From Coprinellus micaceus (Eukaryota > Basidiomycota > Agaricomycetes > Agaricales > Psathyrellaceae), in contig OX596336.1 in assembly GCA_951394405.1 (NCBI GenBank), positions 1,922,001 to 1,986,000 on the forward strand: 64,000 bases of DNA. Reading direction: 5' to 3'. Shown here one piece after another: positions 1 to 11,910 of the stretch. A program made the translations under genes and the position numbers. The notes below the pieces were generated by a model. The model had not been told where the DNA came from, searched no databases, and saw only the letters and a list, made by a program, of their open reading frames with translations. The number at the start of each line of letters is the position of its first letter. Position 1 is the stretch's first letter.

Positions 1-3000
1 CGCTTCCTCCTACAAAACAAGCGCCCGGGGGTCAATTGCGAACCCTGATCCGCGTGTGACAAGAAACAGGGGTAAGCATCGCGGGAGGCCATGCTAAGCG
101 CCCAGCCAAACACGACCAAAGCGTCATCGGGCGCTTAATGCAGGGTCCAGAAATGAGCGCGCATCAAACTTGAAAGCGTGCCCGGCCTTGCCACTCATGT
201 GAGGTTCCCCACGTACGCGGGAGCCGGTAATTCATACCGGGATGACAAGGAAGCAGCGCCCATCATACATGGCCTTCCAAACCCTGGCAATATGTATCGA
301 GATGGACAACGCGTCTACGTCCCTCAGGCGGCCCTTACCCACGTTCCTTCCGTATGCGAGTCACTTCCATTGCCACACCCACGCACGCAATTTCAATAGT
401 ATGCAGTGCGGCTGTACGACGTAGACAAGACACGAAACGTACGACGAGCTCGGGGAACACACCGGAGTCACTGCGCACCATACCCGGCATACTGGCCAGG
501 TCGTGGCAATATGGCGCAGCGGCGAAGTCCATTCGCGCGTACCGATTGAGGTTTGCTTGATTAAGAGGATCTATGTACGTATTATTCCAGCTCGGCGTAG
601 CCCAGACGCACAAAGATGCCATCGAAGGAGAAGGTTATCAGTGCCTAAGTCCGCTCTTCTAGCGCACGCTTCTTCCAACGTCAAAACATGATTTTGAGTG
701 TGAGTTCCGAGTATGTGTGGGGCGAGTTTACACAGGCACGCTGTAAACCCACAATAAATGAATGAGCATACCGCATGCTCGCTACTGAAGAAGAGGTGTA
801 GGACGCACTGTGGCTGATGGATCTGCACCAAATGTCTGGCAATTAGAAAGTCAACACCAGTGGAGTAGACGCCAAGCTGTCGACTTATCTGTATTAGCAT
901 CTACACTGTTTGGCATGAGGCGATCGAAGTATCCCGAGTCAGACTAGAAGAAGTACATAATTGAATATCTATTCTAAGAAGGCGTACCAATCTTCCGGAC
1001 GCTGCAGAAGATGACAAGGCAGGCACATCCCCCTTACATCCTGATCCAAGAATCATGAATGAATGAAAAGATGGGTCGAGGGGCACGGCAGAAGCGAGGA
1101 AGGCACCCACAAAGGTCCAACGGCAGCGGTGGACTCGGAGCGCCAGTCAGATGCTCATATCATACCACCAGATGGAATGGGCCATGGTTGTCCTCCCTTG
1201 TAACCCAGTTCCCCGAAAACTCTCCAACGAGCCCGCTAGTCACACACCCACGCATAGCACCCATATCCATACCCACCCAACCCTCGCAATAGCGCCCCAG
1301 CCGTCCACCGCGGCCTCTCAACTGGCGCCTGCGATGTAGCCCGTAACGTACCATCTCCTCATCGATTTCCCTTCGACTTGAGAATGGAACACTCCAATCA
1401 TGGAAAGGGCGACCCAAGAAATCCATTATCCGGCGTCGATATTCCGCAGGAGGCGTAAGCAAGCGAGATGAAAACAGAGCCTCGCGAGCCTAGAGCGCGT
1501 CAGAAGCATGCGCGGTAAGGTGTGGGGCGGGGGTAAGAGGGGCGCGAAGGGGCGTGAACAATTGAAACAGGTTCTATCAGCGCAGCCGATCGTTCGTGGG
1601 ACCGAATTGAACCACAGGGCTCCGCCGCCGCGTGCATAGGCCAACGCTAATGCACGATGTCAAGACTGGCCCCCTTGCGATCGAGAGGCAGTCGAACAAG
1701 GACGTGTGCGGCACGAGTGGGCGTGACAGTGAGGTGTGCCACAACCAATGGGTCTTGGAAGCCGGCGAAAGAGTTGTGCCGAGGTTAGGTGGAGAGTACA
1801 TCGAGTTTTCCACGAGAAATATCCTTGGTATTGCGTTCGGAATGCTAATGACTGCACCGAGTTCTATGGTTTAAGCAATAGGTTAGTGAAGCTCGATCAT
1901 GAACAATACTTTCCTGGACATTTCGCCAAATGATACCATTCCGACATCCCTGCATGCCACCACCGTCATTAGAGCGTGCTAGACGAACTTCGGACTTTCT
2001 TGATTGACGATGGTCAAGAAGCGCTGGTCCAAGCGCACGCAATACTACCACCTGAAAGGAATGACGGCGCAAAAAGGAAGACAAAATAACGAAATCATTC
2101 ACGTACCCCGGGGCTCGACGTCTCGAGATAGAATACATCAGAACGATGATTGCCCCCGCAGAATTGGGTTGAAGGGAAGAGGCGTTAGAGTGCGGGGTAC
2201 GAGGACGCGCGGGAGAGTTCCAGTAGGTGCTTTTTTGTCTCACAGACACGGAGGCGGCGGGTGTGCGGGCTAAGCGCACCCATGCGAAGCGCGGGACATA
2301 GAGGGCTTGAGGGCGGGGGAGAGGCCCGAATCCGAAGTTCAAGCTGACCCTGGGCCCTGCAGATAGAAACCCCTTGGAGTCAAAAAGACTCTGTGGCGAG
2401 AAGGCGGCCTTCGGGTACGTGGTGATCGTCTGCTGACCAGATTTGCGGGAACGTATCGAGTAGGTCGCCGAGGGGAGAGTGCGCCACAAAAGGGCCTATC
2501 AAGAGCGCCCCAGGCGAGTCCTATGTATAGGGTGTTGTCTATTGCAAGGTCCGAGAGTCAACGAGGCCTATATCTTTTTCTCGAGGACGATGAGTCAGGC
2601 ACGTACAAAAGCCATATCGTCATTAGGACCCACTGATCGCCTAAACTTCCTGGACTTCCTCCAGAATCCGGCGAATGCGGGGAGAACGATGCACCAAGAT
2701 AGCACGCAGAACGCCCTGATGGCTCCACGCGCCCATTCAAGTAACCCACACCCGTCCACGAGTCCTTCCAAAAAACCGCGACGACTTGTCCGATTCGGAA
2801 ACTTTGCGCCAGATGTTCGTCGTTGCACCACATCTGCTTATCGCGGTTACCCAGTATGTGCTTGACAGTGAACGAAGGCCGAGAAATGATGCTTGCGAAG
2901 CTCGAATGGCGAGTTGAGCTGGGTCGGGTCGTCGATAAGCCAGAGCGCGAGTCGGTTGAGCGGAGGCGAATGCAGAAAAAGGCAGGAGGAGACCAGTCGT

Positions 3001-3378
3001 GCTGGGTATTTCGGGAGCGCACGCTGCACTTTGCTGAAAGAGCTGGAAGTATTGTATGGTGGCTGTCAGGGTCGGGTAGAAATATTGATACATGATGACT
3101 TCTGCCGTCTCAGGTGAGCTCAGGTGGTCATCGGCGGCAGCGAGCATGAACAGCGACGACGATGCTGCCAGCAGACAATGCCGGCGTCAAAAACGCGCCA
3201 ATTTGCTGGGTCGCGATGCCGAAATCAAGGAAGACCACCTGGTGATGTCATTTCACGTGATGCGCGTACCCCGCACGCGTTATCCCCGCACGGACGTCTC
3301 GGAGTCACGGGCAGCGCGTCCGAGTCCTCGACAGCGCACGTCTCCCCGCCGCCTGTCGCGGCCCCGCATTTGCCAGGG
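1..3378. other. gene-poor stretch, no recognisable gene
   Basis: About 3.4 kb with only short or medium open frames on both strands, none with a motif I know and none that chains into a spliced gene. The longest is a 214-codon minus-strand frame at 1845-2489, rich in Arg, Ser and Pro, which looks non-coding. A CACGTG box lies at 3254-3259, about 120 bases before the TEN1-like start, and could belong to its promoter. A fast-evolving or decayed gene cannot be excluded. Confidence 0.5.
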
Positions 3379-3977
3379 ATGCCCACACACATAGAATCGG
3401 CGAGGTTCGCTAGCATAAGTGCGCTGGGGAAGGCTTGGGTAGGCAAGAAGCTTCGCGTGGCGGGAAGGTACGTCAAGGAAGCCCATCGACCACGGCACAA
3501 TCCATTGATCTCTCTGCCCAGGCTTTTAGGTTATGACGCGATTCATGGACTGATAGTCTTGCTCGACGCAGACGGAAAGCATACCGTGGTGGTGGACGTG
3601 AGGGAGGTGCTGGACGAGTCATCTTCGCAGTGGGTGAACGAGAGACTGGGGACGGTCATGGTCGTGGGCTACGTCGAGGAGTCACCTGTGAGTGGTAATG
3701 TCTTCTCGGCGTAATGGCAGAAGAATTCCTGACCATTTCCTGCGTCTCTTCACATCGGCATCCCGCGTGCACGGAATTGTCCCACCCAAAACACGATGCA
3801 AAGCAGGAAGAGCTTCCGAGCCTAGACACTGTCCCCTTTGCCCGTGGTGCCCTCCGCCCTCACCCATCGTGCCTCATCAAAGCGATCCTTGTTGTACCCA
3901 CCGGGGATTTGGACTTGAAGATGTGGAGTGCCGTTGTCGATGCAGAAAAGCCAACAACAGCAACAACAAGAACGTAA
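3379..3977 (+). CDS. TEN1: TEN1-like CST telomere-capping subunit (OB fold)
   Basis: Small single-stranded-DNA-binding OB-fold protein expected to act with Stn1 and Ctc1/Cdc13 in the CST complex at telomeres. Model: exons 3379-3467, 3522-3687 and 3807-3977 (introns of 54 and 119 bases, phases 1 and 0), giving 141 residues. Visible family features are the opening strand with GKKLRVAGR, the LLGYDAIHGLIVL strand pair, the VMVVGYVEE strand, and after the second intron the closing helix LIKAILVVPTGDLDLKMW. That closing segment lies in another frame and is found only if the strong GTGAGT donor at 3688 is used. The ATG at 3379 is chosen because the open frame upstream is not conserved-looking. TEN1 diverges fast, so the assignment rests on the pattern of strands; Pfam/HMM support was not available. 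Confidence 0.72.
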
Positions 3978-4628
3978 AGACAGGACTCGGGAGGGTCCGA
4001 AGTAAATTAATGCAGTTGACAAGGCCGGGACCGCATCAGCGACCCCAATACATTTGCAGGGGAACTCGTGCTGCTGTGGCTTGGCATGTTTCATTTGCGT
4101 CGACTCTGCTGTTTCAATGGCCCTTTCCTCGTCCTTCCACCGCGTTCATTCCTGTCGCCTCGACTCGGACTCTGCGGCAGAGCCTCTCATTAAAGCTCAA
4201 AGTCTTATTGGTCGCGTGCACGGGCCGACTGTGCGCCGGGGTCGATCGCGCTGAAGATTAGATTTTATGTAGAATAGTGGTCGCTGGGCCATCCGTCGTG
4301 GGGCGAGGAAAGAGGGCACAATAATGGAATTTCTTTGACCTGTGCAGCTATTGTGCAGGGGAGGAGAGGGCGAGCGGCGACGGAGACAAAGGCAATCGTG
4401 ACGGCGTGCGGCATCACGGCTTCCGGATTTGGAGGCGAGAAGGGCACACTTGCTCTCTGGCACCGTGACCAGGCTGTCGATCCAAGTCCACCGGTCTTCC
4501 CAACACCACCACCACCACCGCCTCTGCTCGTCGTCGGCGACGTTCCCCAGACCCCCCTCCTCACTCCCAAGTCCCCGATTGCGCCCCTCGTCCACGACGC
4601 ACCCACCAACCCCCACACCGCCTGCGCC
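3978..4628. other. intergenic spacer
   Basis: Spacer of 651 bases between the TEN1-like stop and the next start on the same strand. It must hold the terminator of the first gene and the promoter of the second. The last 130 bases are C-rich with a short CCA-type tract. No RNA gene or open frame of note. Confidence 0.5.
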
Positions 4629-6240
4629 ATGTACGCCGATTGCGTCGCCTCCACCTCGCGATTAGCCTTCGAGGATATATGGGATCCCCCCGTATTCGAA
4701 CGCTTCTTTCCCGTCTCTGACTGTCGCTACGAGAGTCGAGTTCCAGATACCCTCCCGCAACGAGCATCGACCACTCCCCACCTCCAGGCCCCGTCCAAAC
4801 CGTCTGCGAACGTGCTACAACCTGCTGCGACCACCTCATATTCTACCACCCTCCCTACTCGCACTCAAATCTCGCCAGGCGTATTTGCCGATGGCAGGAA
4901 CCTCGTTTTCTCCTCTGCACACCCCGAGGTGCAGAGCTTGCTCGCAGCCGCGAGATCCTCCCTCACCCTGCCCAAACCCTCCTCAGAAGTGATCTTTGCC
5001 CTCTCCGCCCTCGAGGTCTTCTATAAGCCAGCAGACCCTGCCCATTGGCTCTTCTGGTCGGACGACAAGAAATTTGCGACTGCAGATGTTGTCACTCGCA
5101 TCTCCCGTAAGTGGTCCGCCCCACTCTCACACAGTGCCAACCCCGATTGGGGGAACTCAAACCGCTTCACTGCTCCCAGTCCACAACCCTCCGCTTATCA
5201 TTTCCTCCGTGGCATGGAATGGCAAACCCGAATATTTAGCCATCCTTGCGACCCACCACGGAATTTCATGGCGCCAGTTCTATGAGACCGAGCCATGGTT
5301 CACCATCGTCGTCCCACCCAAGCCCAGCACTCCCCCAAGGCAGCTCAACTTGCGCAAGCGCAAGGTCCCGGCTGGTGCGTTCAAGGAGGCGTCCGCAGGC
5401 CTTGAAGAAATAGATGAGGATGACCTCCTTCCCGGACGGGCTGACAGCAGGGCTCCCAGCCCACAGCCCATGAACGACACCGATGCGCCCGCACCGAAGA
5501 AGAGGGTTCAACGAAGTCGCGCCGCGCGAACCAAGCCCAAAGCCCCCACACCCTCCCCACCGCCATCCTTGCCGCCATCCCCTCCCGCCTCCATACTCAC
5601 CCTGTCGCCCGAGCAGATGTCCGCGGACGTCGACAGCGCTGCCGCCGTTGCTGCAGGGATGGCGGAAGCGGAGACTCGGAGTAGGCGCAAGATCACCCTA
5701 CCTTCGCGATATCCTCAATCAGCTTCATACGCCCCCGAGGCGGCACATGGCCACCTGCTGCTGCATCCACCCTTGGAGGCGTCCCTTTTGCTTGGTCCTG
5801 GCATTCATCCTGGACAAGGGATCGCCTCGATGGCGCTCCTGCCAGGGCCTGGCGTGCCGGGTCATGGCACGCATGCGCGCACGCGTTCGACCTCGACCGA
5901 TTTTTCGGGAAAGACGGCTGTCGGGTCCGGTTCCTCGAGGAGTGCCAGTGTTGCGTCTGGGGCGTCGACGGCTGTCGATGCCGGTTCGCCTTCGAAAAAG
6001 CGTAAGGCTTTGGAAGAGGATGCGGACCTCCTGGAGGGGGGCCTCGATCTGGGTGATGTTGAAATGGACGGGGACGATGATACCGAGAGCGTTAGTGTTG
6101 CCCTCGGAAGGTCGAAACGGTATAAGAAACCGAACGCGCTGCCTAACGTCGATGATGCTATTGCTCTCTCGGAGAAGGGGAGGGTAGCCAAAGCCGCTGC
6201 TGCGCCCCGGGCGAGTCGGAAGAAGGCGCGGAAGGCCTAG
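4629..6240 (+). CDS. uncharacterised protein, probably nuclear
   Basis: I do not recognise a family. Two exons, 4629-5106 and 5180-6240 (73-base intron, phase 1), give 512 residues. The N-terminal third (about residues 75-230) is well ordered with conserved-looking aromatic patches such as EVFYKPADPAHWLFWSDD and, across the splice, IISSVAWNGKPEYLAIL and WRQFYETEPWF, so a folded domain is likely there. The rest is low complexity: Pro/Ser-rich stretches, basic patches (KKRVQRSRAARTK, PSKKRKAL, RSKRYKKPN) that look like nuclear localisation signals, an acidic patch (EMDGDDDTES region), and a basic C-terminal end (SRKKARKA). The layout suggests a chromatin- or DNA-associated protein, but that is inference from composition only. 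Confidence 0.75.
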
Positions 6241-7598
6241 CGCGTTGACCTGGCCCTTTGCTCTCCATATACCTCTTGGTTTTCCATCTTTATTAGTTTT
6301 ATGTGGTGCGTGCGGATTATCTGGCTCTCCATTTTCTGTGCGGCAGGAACGACATCTTACGATTTCTCTTTTCATTTATTCTCTGTCATCTATTGGGCTC
6401 CCTCTTCCCCATTTCATCCCATCCTTTTGCCCCATCCCCAAGGACATCTACCACAATTCATGACCTCCCCATCTATCCCGTGTCTTACCAAAGTCAAGAT
6501 CCCGAAGTTCCTTGTATATCTGTACCATATCTGCTGTTTCCTTACATGTCTCTGCCCTGTATCACATCCTCCACCTACTCTTTCCGCCCCTCATCCTCGA
6601 CTGCTCGCCCACGACTCCTACGATTCATCACCCACCCTCTTCTTTATCTCGCTTTGTTGTTTTTGTCAGTCACCTTCACTCTTGTTTCCTTTCTGGTCTC
6701 TAGCATCTCAGTTTTCTACCTCTATTGCCCTGTCTGTCTGTGCCTATATCTCACTGTCTCTGTCTGTCTGTTCTTGCATCTCCTCGTGTACATTTATCGC
6801 ACTCCATCGATTCGGTCGGTGGATGTTCCTATTCACATCAATCAAATAGATGAATTCCGTGACTTCCAGACCCTAGTCGACATATGATTTATGAATGGTT
6901 CTTTTGGTGATTTTCGACGGAGAAGCAGGATAGGAACGACGTCTAACGCCTCGTGCCTTCCGGCGATTGTTCGTTCTTTTGTTTTCTGGCGGTAAGCTGA
7001 CCATATGTTAAGCGGAATGGAATGTCAACGGGAGGTGCGGTACGACACTTGGTAAGAGACTTGAACATGCGGCAGAGGGCTCAGGGTTCTGCGGAGACTC
7101 TGCAGGGTCTGCGCAACCACCTTAACTGCGTCCTCCAGGTCTTGTGACGATTCGAGAGCTGTCATCCGTAAAGTCCGCCGCCCTTTCGCCTCTCCTGCAA
7201 CCATGCCCTCGAAGCCATTACCTTCGACGTCACATAGACGGTAGAGTCGTTGGGTGGATTAAGTAGTATATATTAACCGCTACATACTTATGCGCGTTAA
7301 AAACCTCACATTGGAATGGAGGATAAAATCGGTGACAGGCGCGTCGCGACGTCGCTGTGAGGAATGAGGGGCCAGTGAGGCGAAACGAAGGTGAGATAAA
7401 TAACGAGTAAGACGAAAGCGATAGAACAAAAATACAGTGGGGTATGAGTGGGTATCTCGAAATACAGATGTGAATGATGGTGGTACAAGCGATGCGAAGA
7501 TGAGTGCGGACAGTCGTGTCTGGCGTGGAGGCGTCGCGGAAGACGTGGAAGAATGAAAGGACACAAAAGAGGGAACGAGGGGAGGGTGCTTCCCAATC
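6241..7598. other. convergent intergenic region with pyrimidine-rich tract
   Basis: Lies between two genes that end towards each other, so it holds both 3' ends. From about 6330 to 6830 the plus strand is strongly C+T rich. This creates long open frames coding for Leu/Ser/Phe/Pro-rich peptides (for example 6303-6887) which I regard as composition artefacts, more likely 3' untranslated sequence. The remainder (6850-7598) shows no gene. Confidence 0.5.
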
Positions 7599-9012
7599 CT
7601 ATGTTCGCTTCTTGGATTTGCGCTCGGCGTCGCGGAGAGTTACGCGGACGCCGTATTTGGAGAGGCTCTGGAGGGAGGGGGGACTATCAGTAAGGAGGCG
7701 AAGATCGCAAGCAAAGCGGTGCTCACTCTCGTCAGATCGGTCGAGGGCTCCAAGCCAGGGAACTCTCGCGTCGAGTAGACCCTGAAGGGTCCTCCGAACA
7801 CTTCCGCCATTAATGGTGGGTCCTCAGAGTCGGCGATCCTCGAGAAGATGTCGAAGATGCGGTACCGGAGGATGAACGTTCCTTCGCGCTGCACGGCGAG
7901 GTCACCAAAGACAAAGACGAGCGCCTTCTGTCCTTTGTAGTCGACCTGGGTGGGCTCAATGAACTTTTCGCCGACGAGTGCCGGAGTCATCTTCGACGAC
8001 TCGGTAATGAGGTGGTTCCCGAAGCGGTGCACGACGTCTTTTGGGGGGTCAGTGTGCGAGACGGGGGAGAGCACTGGTTGGCGGCGGGGGATTTGGAAGG
8101 GGGAGATGTTGATCTCGCGGCCGTTGATGTCGGAGGTCTTGAAGGGATGGAGGGGGTAGTAGGTCATCGTCGTCGAGTCTGAGTAGCCATACTGGCCAGC
8201 TGGGTTCAGACGATAGCCGTTTGGTGGGACGACGCCAGCGGGGATGGTGCTGGTGGTAGTTTGTTCGGGGACAGGGAAAAGGTCGACGGTACACATGATA
8301 CCGAGGTTCCTGATCTCACTGATAATAAGGGAGCGCAAATCGTCAGCGTCATTGTACCGAAGGATGAGAGTGGTTGTGAAGGAGTGGACTTACTCGCATG
8401 ATAGCTCCTTCTCGAAGGTGAGGCCTGCGCTGGTGGTCTTGGTCTGGCAGATCCGAAGCAAGACGACCGGGGGCGGATCTAACGGACGTCGATCTACTCG
8501 GGCGTATCTGAAGTAGAGTTTGTTAGACGCGCTCTCATCATGGCCATACAATATGGGGTATAACGCGGAAGTAAATCTTCGAGGAAAATGAAGGGAGAGA
8601 GATTCACTCTTCACCTCGTCACACCGAGGATGGGAAACGTGTTTCATCAAACATAGAGAATGTATGACTTACTTTCGCCCTAATTCCGCTTTTTGGAGTT
8701 CTTGCAGGTCACAACGGATGGTTTTCCCCTCAAATTGTCCAGAAACGACAGTTTGGGGACCACCAATTGCACTGCTGTTCTGGAAGTCCGTCCCACTTGC
8801 CTGGCGGAAATCGTTGAGGATTTGAGGGTCCATTTGTTTATACATACGGGGCGCTGTACGTGATTAGATTAGCTGTTAACTCTTCACATTTGCACAAAAG
8901 GCCACGAACGAGGGAGAAAGGGGTCCATACCCTTGTTTCTATCATCATCGTTGGTCACGATCGAGCTGAGAGGTGCTCTGTGATAGGAATGTCTGGGAAT
9001 GTCGTCGTTCAT
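7599..9012 (-). CDS. velvet-domain regulatory protein (VosA/VelC-like)
   Basis: Velvet proteins are fungal transcription regulators with an NF-kB-like DNA-binding fold that couple sporulation and development to secondary metabolism, often as heterodimers in the nucleus. Five exons: 9012-8931, 8853-8673, 8507-8394, 8318-7727, 7667-7599; phases close to 345 residues. Family marks include YARVDRRPLDPPPVV, the NLGIMCTVDLFP segment, a long proline-rich insert, LVFVFGDLAVQREG, the FILRYRIFDIFS strand, and GPFRVYSTREFPGLEPSTDL followed after the last intron by LSKYGVRVTLRDAERKSKK. The RPLDPPP form fits VosA/VelC better than VeA. An in-frame ATG at 9075 would add 21 residues; I prefer 9012. Which of the four velvet types it is needs a tree. 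Confidence 0.93.
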
Positions 9013-10006
9013 GGTGGTGATGAAGTGGCCGAGGGTAGAAGGGCGTCTGGTGTTCCGGTGTGAAGTGGGTTGCAAAGGACGTTGTATTCCATATTTTATA
9101 CGTCCCTCGCCGTCTGTCTACAGCTTGCTGAGCCGCCCTGTATCGAGATGGACTGGTGCGGGTCGACCCGTGGTTCAGCATTAGATAGACTCAGATAGAG
9201 AATCGAGATACTTCTCCTTCACGCAAAACCAGCCCCAGAACTTGGTAGCGGGAAATAACTACGAGCCCAAAAAGGAAGGTCGTGCCCGACAATTGGATAT
9301 GTTGACTGCTATCACGAAAGTAGTAACCTTAATGGAAAGTGAGCGTGATCCAACCAACTCGAATGACGCACTGGCTTGCGATAGAACGTCCACGGATCTT
9401 GCCCCTTTCGAAAGGGATGTACTCGACATGAGGACCACCAGGGAAAAATCCACCGTCACGAGTAGGCACCTGATTGGTGAGGAACGGACTGAATGGCGAC
9501 CATCAAGGCAGCAGGCAGGAGTACTGCTGGAAGCTCCGAAGGACATCTATCGCAATCCGGGGTAAGGTCAGGTCAGCAGACCTCGCCCCTCCCACTAAAA
9601 GTATCTTACCCTACGTCACTTTGGCAAGATAGCTGCGCTAACCGCGAGCCTTGAGCTCACCGTCCCGCTTAATTTTGTTGACCGCAACGTTTAGCTCAAC
9701 CTCCACGATAAGAGTTTGAAACCGCGTCGAACAGGGGCAGAGTGGCAAGCGGATAACCTCAAGTACGAGGAGAGGGGTGGTCGTTCCAGGAACCGTGCCC
9801 ATGCGTTCGGGACCCCCGATGAGCTGAAAAATCGTTTCTATGAATGTACAGTCTGTATTGTACCAAGAGTCGCCAATGGCCTATACAAAAGGTTAGAACG
9901 GCTTGAAGACAGATGAATATGATAAGGAGGTGTACCAATTCTACTCCGCGTAAGGCCACTGCCGAGTAAAGCACAACGAGGCGTCGAGGTTCTGAACATG
10001 GTGTGA
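9013..10006. other. upstream region of the velvet gene
   Basis: About 1 kb between the velvet start and the end of the F-box/WD40 gene, both on the minus strand. It should hold the velvet promoter. A 108-codon plus-strand frame at 9242-9565 has no recognisable feature. I see no RNA gene or repeat. Confidence 0.5.
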
Positions 10007-11780
10007 TCAGATATCGAACCTGCGTACGACAACGTTTCCTGCTCCAAGGGCAGATATGATCCGTTTCTCGTCGAACACGACCGCCCCTATGACTGGTTCC
10101 GGGTGAGCATCTATCGCGGCGAAATCGCCAGTGGCGACTTCTGCGCCGGTCCCATTCTCGAGATCCCAGACCCAGATGCTCCCATTGCGGCCGAGGCTAA
10201 CACACCTCCCATCCGCTAAAGCTAGAGCCGTTATAGGACCCATTTGCCCATGCAACGTTCGAACGAAAGTCAGTTTCGGCGGCGATGCCGATATTGAGGT
10301 ATGTGGGGGCAGGCTGAGGCGATAGAGTTGGAGGCCAGACGCAGAATGCATGGGCGAAGCTATCATCGAAGTCTGAACTGGCGATGGTGTCGACGAGGAT
10401 GGGTTTGTCTGGTCCTGAGCCGTCGCAGGACCTGCAAAAGACGAGAGGGGGTCACCTGGAGCTAACACCACCCACTTCCCGTCAGTTTGAGTATCCGTTA
10501 TCAGGGAGACTTTGCGGTCCCATTGCTCCCTCATAGCTCGAAGTTTGTCTTCATCTATCCAGCCTCGAGGCACATCAATGGCGCGAACCGTACGGGTACT
10601 GCGAACGGTTAATGGCTCTGGCCCGGTCGATGGAGTATCCGAGGAAAAACCTAGCATTGATGTCGCTGAGCTTTGGGAACTCGAACCACCACCATGAATC
10701 ATGAACTCCGTTGCCCCAACAGACCAATGTGCCGGATACATGGGTATTGCATGTGCGAGGACGAGTTTGTAGGTCGACGGAGATGGGGTCGATAGTACTA
10801 GCGAGGCCGGTGGAAAGGACGTGAATGATGTCACCGTTTGGGTGTGTCGGACAGCCGTGAATGATATATCGTAGAGGGAGAGCGAGAAAGATCGTGTGAG
10901 GGCTGCGAGGAGTGGGTGGTGATATACCCCATGAGCGACAGGGGCACTTGTCCCCTCGGTCCTGCCTGTGGGGATATATCTATGCTGTAGAGAATAAATC
11001 CCCGGCTTTGAGTGACTCAAAGACCATATCACAAATTCCCCGGTTGACAGGAAACAAGCGAGGCGGAGGGATCTTGCAACTGGTGGGGATTGATCCAGCG
11101 CTAGTGCTGTGATATGTGATATGTCGGCTAATAGTGATTCGCAAGGGATTGTGAATTGGGTCTTGTCGTCATCGAACCCGGTGACCAGCACAACAGGCCG
11201 CTGAGTGGATTGAGAGGAAGCCGTAACCGTCCAGGACCCAGCAACAAGGATATGGCTGTGATAGGAGCTGAGGGTTCTATCTGGGGTCGACATTGCTGGG
11301 CCAGGGGCCAACAAATTCTCCACTTTGCACCGGCCTGATTATGCTGGGGTTAGAGTTTCGCGTTCATGCGCCTAACTGCGTACCTCGTTTCCAATTCGAA
11401 GACACTCGAAACATCCATTTCCAGTCTTTGGCGTCCTCTTTCTGCTTCCCCGCCTGAGCACGACTAGGGAGTGGTTTAATTTCCCGGGCGTCTGAACGGT
11501 CAACAAACCCTTTCCCCCCTCTGAGCCTTGGTCGCCCAAAGACACGGAGATACTGCTTCTTCCACAGTTCATTATCGTCCGATAATCGCGCCCAATTTCT
11601 ACTAACGGCGCGCGCCGTGCTGAGTTCTGTCCAGCGCAGGTGTGAAAATATAGCCAATGCCAGTTCGTCGTAGATAGAGTTTTCAAAAGAAAGGACCCTA
11701 CGGGGTTCTACCCTGCCGTTCAGCATATGCAAACGCTTCGCGGGAGGCATCGACGTCGGGGAGAGTTCGTGCTTGGACAT
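10007..11780 (-). CDS. F-box protein with WD40-like C-terminal half
   Basis: Two exons, 11780-11384 and 11334-10007 (50-base intron, phase 1), give 574 residues. Residues about 33-80 form an F-box (IYDELALAIFSHLRWTELST, then a conserved-type NWARLSDDNELWKKQYLRVFG helix), the Skp1-binding part of SCF ubiquitin ligases. The remainder looks like a degenerate beta-propeller: several repeats ending in forms such as GEFVIWSLS and GSIWVWDLENG, and a closing VIGAVVFDEKRIISALGAGNVVVRRFDI. The propeller would be the substrate-recruiting part. The substrate cannot be told from sequence. It is divergently transcribed from MORG1 across 130 bases. Confidence 0.88.
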
Positions 11781-11910
11781 GGCGGCGAGATATCGAGGGT
11801 CGCACAGATGCCAGGTTGAAGGTGGTTCGAGTCCAACGACCGTTGCGGTAATTACAAAGGTGGCTCCAGCGTTACGCGATCAGGCGCTCACACGTTGCTC
11901 ACCACCACCC
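11781..11910. promoter_or_regulatory. 130-base shared head-to-head promoter
   Basis: The start codons of the F-box/WD40 gene (minus) and the MORG1 gene (plus) are only 130 bases apart, so both 5' untranslated regions and core promoters must fit here. No TATA box is evident. Co-expression of the two genes is an inference from geometry. Confidence 0.6.

Noticed and set aside
1845..2489. 214-codon open frame, minus strand
   Set aside because: No motif, Arg/Ser/Pro-rich composition, no splice partners; looks like a chance frame in GC-rich DNA.
6303..6887. 194-codon frame, plus strand, with apparent hydrophobic segments
   Set aside because: Its Leu/Phe/Ser/Pro content follows directly from the C+T-rich tract; neighbouring frames are open too.
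11822..11845. tRNA B-box-like sequence (GGTTCGAGTCC)
   Set aside because: No pairing T-stem, no A box or acceptor stem at the right distance; lies in a shared promoter.
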